Made by a program: the position numbers and the translations under genes. A stretch of 10,000 nt of DNA from contig NZ_JAIWOI010000116.1 in assembly GCF_020217005.1 (NCBI RefSeq), forward strand, positions 1 to 10,000, written 5' to 3'. Numbering within the stretch: the stretch's first letter is position 1; each line of letters starts with the position of its first letter. Below, piece by piece: positions 7,905 to 10,000 of the stretch. This DNA comes from Rheinheimera sp. GTDB lineage: Bacteria > Pseudomonadota > Gammaproteobacteria > Enterobacterales > Alteromonadaceae. The notes under the pieces were generated by a model. That model did not search any database. It was not told the DNA's origin and was given only the letters and a program-made list of their open reading frames with translations.

Positions 7905-7916
7905 TATCTATAGATA
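7905..7916. repeat. 12-bp perfect palindrome sharing ATCTATAG with the lysR/icd operator candidate
   Basis: TATCTATAGATA lies 13 nt after the Sua5-type stop codon. It contains ATCTATAG and CTATAGAT overlapping, the same half-site words that form the separated dyad at 4431-4454. The region 7893-8005 holds no gene. The palindrome is too short and AT-rich for a terminator and may be a protein-binding site or chance. Confidence 0.35.
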
Positions 7917-7968
7917 GGCACAGCCCATCCTGTTTTTACGGTACGACGCCCTCCGCTGGGCAGCAACA

Positions 7969-7994
7969 TGCTAAAATCGGCGAAAAAGCCGATT
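7969..7994 (+). promoter_or_regulatory. Putative gloA promoter with extended -10 and overlapping 7-bp inverted repeat
   Basis: TGCTAAAAT at 7969-7977 fits an extended -10 element (TGn plus TAAAAT); no good -35 box is seen 16-18 bases upstream. Directly overlapping it, AATCGGC (7975-7981) and GCCGATT (7988-7994) form a perfect inverted repeat around GAAAAA. The repeat ends just before the Shine-Dalgarno AAGGAA (7995-8000). If transcription starts about 7 nt after the -10, the start falls inside the repeat, so the dyad would act as an operator and not as an RNA hairpin. If transcription comes from the upstream gene, the RNA could form a stem next to the ribosome-binding site. Confidence 0.45.
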
Positions 7995-8005
7995 AAGGAA
8001 CTATT

Positions 8006-8407
8006 ATGCGCATTTTACATACCATGCTTCGTGTCACTAACTTAGAACGCTCTTTAGCTTTTTACACTGAAGTACTTGGCATGAAGCTGCTACGTACTTC
8101 AGAAAATCCTGAGTACAAATACACTCTGGCATTTGTTGGTTTTAGTGATGAAAGCGAAGGTGCTGTGCTGGAACTGACCTATAACTGGGGTGTCGACAGC
8201 TATGAACTGGGCACAGCCTACGGTCATATTGCCTTAGAAGTCGATGATATATATGCTGCTTGTGAGCTGATCCGTGCTAAAGGTGGGGTGATAAGCCGCG
8301 AGCCTGGCCCGGTTAAAGGTGGTACCACTGAAATAGCTTTTGTCCGCGACCCGGACAACTACGCCATCGAACTTATCCAGAAAAAAGCCAGCTACGTTCA
8401 GTTGTAA
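8006..8407 (+). CDS. gloA: Glyoxalase I (lactoylglutathione lyase)
   Basis: GloA isomerises the hemithioacetal of methylglyoxal and glutathione to S-lactoylglutathione, the first step of methylglyoxal detoxification in the cytosol. The 133-residue protein is a single vicinal-oxygen-chelate domain pair. The metal ligands His5, Glu56, His74 and Glu122 are all present at E. coli GloA positions; the short, E. coli-like form predicts a Ni2+/Co2+-preferring enzyme by family knowledge. Further hallmarks are [20 protein letters not shown] (7-26) and [20 protein letters not shown] at 7995-8000 is 5 nt before the ATG. The gene has its own probable promoter and is followed 8 nt downstream by a strong palindrome that should terminate its transcript. 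Confidence 0.97.
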   Translation: MRILHTMLRVTNLERSLAFYTEVLGMKLLRTSENPEYKYTLAFVGFSDESEGAVLELTYNWGVDSYELGTAYGHIALEVDDIYAACELIRAKGGVISREPGPVKGGTTEIAFVRDPDNYAIELIQKKASYVQL

Positions 8408-8415
8408 CATGAGTT

Positions 8416-8473
8416 AAAAATGGGGTCAGATCACATTAGTTATACGTAACTAATGTGATCTGACCCCATTTTT
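8416..8473. repeat. Perfect 27-bp inverted repeat with 4-nt loop (REP-like palindrome)
   Basis: The left arm is 8416-8442 (beginning AAAAATGGGGTCAGATC) and the right arm 8447-8473 is its exact complement; only TACG (8443-8446) separates them. Fifty-four perfectly matched positions imply recent formation or strong maintenance. The arms carry the same REP core found on the far side of the transposase gene. The transposase stop codon (8472-8474) overlaps the end of the right arm. Confidence 0.95.
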
Positions 8474-8475
8474 AT
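8421..8475. terminator. Probable bidirectional intrinsic terminator for gloA (+) and the transposase gene (-)
   Basis: The palindrome has a GC-rich base (TGGGG/CCCCA), and each side ends in a run of five T on the strand leaving it (8469-8473 on plus; the complement of 8416-8420 on minus). It starts 8 nt after the gloA stop and covers the transposase stop. The long stem is unusual for a plain terminator and is explained by its REP origin; terminator action is inferred from structure. Confidence 0.65.
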
Positions 8476-9161
8476 GGGTTATATCTTGGTCTTCCTGCGC
8501 TTTGTTTTGGAATACTCAAACCGAATTTTGCGGCGACATCTTTTTGAGCGACAGCGCTGCCCAACAGTGAACATTGTTGCAAAGAGCTGCGGATAGAACA
8601 GAGTTCTTCTTCAGCTAAAACACGACTAAACAATATCTTGTAATTCATTTGCCGCTCTGCGTCGTTTTTACCTAAAGCCATGTAGACTGGCTCTGGTGTA
8701 ACCAGATCGCTGGAACGACCAAGAGCATTGCAACTATAGCTGGACCAGAAGTAATGTTCAGGCCGTTGCACCATTGCTGCACGGACAGGGTTCAGTTCGA
8801 TATAGCGATAGACATTCAGCACATAAGCCTCTTCCGCTATCAGGCAAGATTTAAAGCGCCCTTCCCATAAAGTGCCACAGCGCTGATAGCGAGTATTAAA
8901 ATATCGAACATACTTTCGCCCCACCGATTGCATTAGCAAACTGGTCGCCATTTCATCCTTAGGTGTGCATAAGAGGTAAACATGGTTGGACATCAAAACC
9001 CATGCATGAATATCAACGTGACATTGTTCTTTGTATTCCTTTAGGTAGGTCAGGTAAGTGGCGAAATCCTGCTGCTCAAGAAAACAAAGCTGATGATTAT
9101 TTCCGCGCTGAACCACATGTTGTGGCACATTCGCCGGACAATAACGTTGGTGGCGAGGCAT
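8472..9161 (-). CDS. REP-associated tyrosine transposase (RAYT), HUH motif altered to H-V-Y
   Basis: RAYTs are single-copy HUH nucleases of the IS200/IS605-related Y1 group that bind and cleave REP hairpins. The start MPRHQRYCPANVPQHVVQRGNNHQ-like region (residues 1-24) is the family signature. It fixes the ATG at 9161, which has AGGAG about 7 nt upstream; an in-frame upstream extension to 9212 lacks homology to the family. Motif two is WVLMSNHVYLLCTPKDE (54-70). The expected metal-binding pair is His-x-His, but here it is His60 and Tyr62 (codon TAC at 8978-8976, one transition from CAC). The catalytic-Tyr helix is present as VLNVYRYIELNPVRA (114-128), with Tyr120 the likely nucleophile. The C-terminus ends in the family-typical GRPRYNP. 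The frame is intact at 229 residues. A TTGACA at 9206-9201 could be a -35 box, but no good -10 follows. Confidence 0.9.
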   Translation of the reverse strand: MPRHQRYCPANVPQHVVQRGNNHQLCFLEQQDFATYLTYLKEYKEQCHVDIHAWVLMSNHVYLLCTPKDEMATSLLMQSVGRKYVRYFNTRYQRCGTLWEGRFKSCLIAEEAYVLNVYRYIELNPVRAAMVQRPEHYFWSSYSCNALGRSSDLVTPEPVYMALGKNDAERQMNYKILFSRVLAEEELCSIRSSLQQCSLLGSAVAQKDVAAKFGLSIPKQSAGRPRYNP

Positions 9162-9223
9162 GGTGTATCTCCTGTGCAAAGAAACACCATTAAGAATAAC
9201 TGTCAAACTCAAAAAAAGCTGAA

Positions 9224-9278
9224 TCAGATCACGTTATTTTTACAATAAATAAACAATGTGATCTGACCCCATTTTTAT
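9224..9278. repeat. Right-hand REP-like element, imperfect hairpin
   Basis: TCAGATCAC (9224-9232) pairs with GTGATCTGA (9258-9266) across a 25-nt AT-rich loop. The right part 9255-9278 (starting AATGTGATCTGACCCCA) is identical to 8452-8475 in the left palindrome. The left part has lost the TGGGG base, reading GCTGAA before the match. It lies upstream of the transposase start on its strand, so it may also influence transposase expression. Its last base is shared with the aspartoacylase stop codon. Confidence 0.85.
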
Positions 9279-10000
9279 TATTCCAGCTCAATCCAGATTT
9301 TGTCGTTTAGCGACATCGCCAGATTGTTGTCGTAATAAGCCGCTTCGTTGATAAAGGTTGGATACACCACTGTATCGCCGTCGTAAGGTACTTCAGTGCC
9401 ATCAAACAAAGTGAAAATCGGATCTCCAGGGTGGATCGGATGGTAATCCTTATCCTGCACATTTTTGTGCACCATACCCAAACGTTCGCCTTTTTCATTC
9501 ATCGGCAACTTAATGCTGTGCAAATACAGATAAGCTTCAGTGCGTTTTGGCAGCTCTGGCAGGCTCTGGGTGTTATACAATTCCACAAAGTCCAGAATGT
9601 GTGCCGTCATCTCATACATTTGCTCAAGCACATCCTGACGTAATACAGACTGAGATTGTGGCCCTACTTCTACTATCACGCCATAACGGCCCAATGTACA
9701 CATCAGGGCGTGATCTTCAGCCGCTAAATGGTCTTCATCACGGGAGATAATAGCTTCTGGCATTTTCATCTTCACATAAGCGGCCAGTTGGTTATAAAAA
9801 GGACCGGCTTGCGTCATGATCAGGCAAGCGCCCATATTGCTGGTGGTGTTGTGCAAATCAATCACCAGATCGGTTTTGGCATTGCCTTTTGGACCTAAAA
9901 TGTCATTGATCACTTTGGCACGACTTTGTTCGTAATTGGTCAACTCTGGGTTGGCCAAATCTACAGTTTTAAACTGGCGGTTTAAATCACTGTGCAGATA
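9278..10000 (-). CDS. Aspartoacylase-like metallo-carboxypeptidase-family amidohydrolase, 5' end outside window
   Basis: The frame is open from TAA at 9280-9278 to the window edge, giving 240 C-terminal residues. It reads closely like vertebrate aspartoacylase (N-acetylaspartate to acetate plus aspartate) in the AstE/AspA zinc hydrolase family. Counting from the edge, SDLNRQF (4-10) supplies the Asp, Asn and Arg substrate residues; DLHNTTSNMG holds the zinc-binding His50; VEVGPQ holds the catalytic Glu. HPGDPIFTLFDGTEVPY and NEAAYYD, with the conserved substrate-side Tyr, follow in the C-terminal domain. The N-terminal zinc ligands (His-x-x-Glu) lie beyond the window. A TTG at 9958 is internal, since DLNRQF lies before it. 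The substrate could be another N-acyl amino acid; I cannot decide from sequence. The gene is on the same strand as and upstream of the RAYT gene. Confidence 0.93.
   Translation of the reverse strand, partial: YLHSDLNRQFKTVDLANPELTNYEQSRAKVINDILGPKGNAKTDLVIDLHNTTSNMGACLIMTQAGPFYNQLAAYVKMKMPEAIISRDEDHLAAEDHALMCTLGRYGVIVEVGPQSQSVLRQDVLEQMYEMTAHILDFVELYNTQSLPELPKRTEAYLYLHSIKLPMNEKGERLGMVHKNVQDKDYHPIHPGDPIFTLFDGTEVPYDGDTVVYPTFINEAAYYDNNLAMSLNDKIWIELE

Larger units (their letters stand above)
8416..9278. mobile_element. REP/RAYT unit: transposase gene bracketed by palindromic REP-like repeats
   Basis: A REP-associated tyrosine transposase gene is flanked on both sides by copies of TGGGGTCAGATCACATT or its complement. 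On the left, two copies face each other as a perfect inverted repeat (8416-8473). On the right, one full copy (9255-9278) faces a degraded one (TCAGATCAC at 9224-9232). This matches the known architecture in which a RAYT gene lies between inverted REP sequences that it recognises. The 24 bases at 8452-8475 and 9255-9278 are identical and in the same orientation, so recombination between them would remove the gene cleanly. The unit sits exactly between the gloA stop and the aspartoacylase stop. No target-site duplication was found beyond this 24-bp repeat. Confidence 0.85.

Noticed and set aside
7948..7961. GCCC-TCCGCT-GGGC hairpin after the Sua5-type gene as a terminator
   Set aside because: Four-base stem without a T run; likely chance.
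8416..8473. CRISPR or small-RNA interpretation of the palindrome
   Set aside because: There is no regularly spaced repeat-spacer pattern, and the sequence is explained as the REP partner of the adjacent RAYT.
9162..9212. N-terminal extension of the RAYT reading frame
   Set aside because: Family homology begins at MPRHQRYCPANVPQHV and a good AGGAG precedes that ATG.

Overview
The window looks like chromosomal DNA of a gammaproteobacterium. The order rsxC-rsxD-rsxG-rsxE-nth is the one known from Escherichia coli, and the Nth, RsxD and GloA proteins keep E. coli residue numbering at their key positions. The mixture of an Nqr-like membrane operon, a Thermus/Rickettsia-type isocitrate dehydrogenase, a vertebrate-like aspartoacylase and a REP-associated transposase suggests an Alteromonadales-type organism, perhaps Rheinheimera or a relative. 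That genus guess is inference from general sequence character only.

Layout. Positions 1-2735 hold the end of rsxC and complete rsxD, rsxG and rsxE, tightly packed or overlapping, followed after 27 nt by nth (2763-3395). These encode a membrane electron-transfer complex (Rnf/Rsx type) and the [4Fe-4S] base-excision enzyme endonuclease III. A LysR-type regulator (3419-4396, minus) converges on nth and is divergent from an isocitrate dehydrogenase gene (4532-6049). Their shared intergenic region carries a perfect 9-bp inverted repeat that is a good operator candidate. One base after the dehydrogenase stop comes a GTG-started DUF6671 protein with a four-knuckle cysteine-rich tail (6051-6881). A two-domain Sua5-type threonylcarbamoyl-AMP synthase follows (6909-7892), then glyoxalase I (8006-8407) with its own putative promoter region.

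The right end (8416-9278) is a REP/RAYT unit: a HUH-family REP-associated transposase gene on the minus strand between copies of the palindromic sequence TGGGGTCAGATCACATT. The left flank is a perfect 27-bp inverted repeat that also looks like a bidirectional terminator. The right flank is an imperfect version whose inner arm directly repeats 24 bp of the left one. The transposase has Tyr in place of the second His of the HUH motif. The window ends inside an aspartoacylase gene (9278-10000, minus) that lacks its 5' end.

No gene-free stretch exceeds 300 bases. No rRNA, tRNA or CRISPR array was seen. The most interesting items are the RAYT unit with its altered catalytic motif and exact flanking repeats, and the LysR / NAD-type isocitrate dehydrogenase / DUF6671 module with its palindromic operator candidate.
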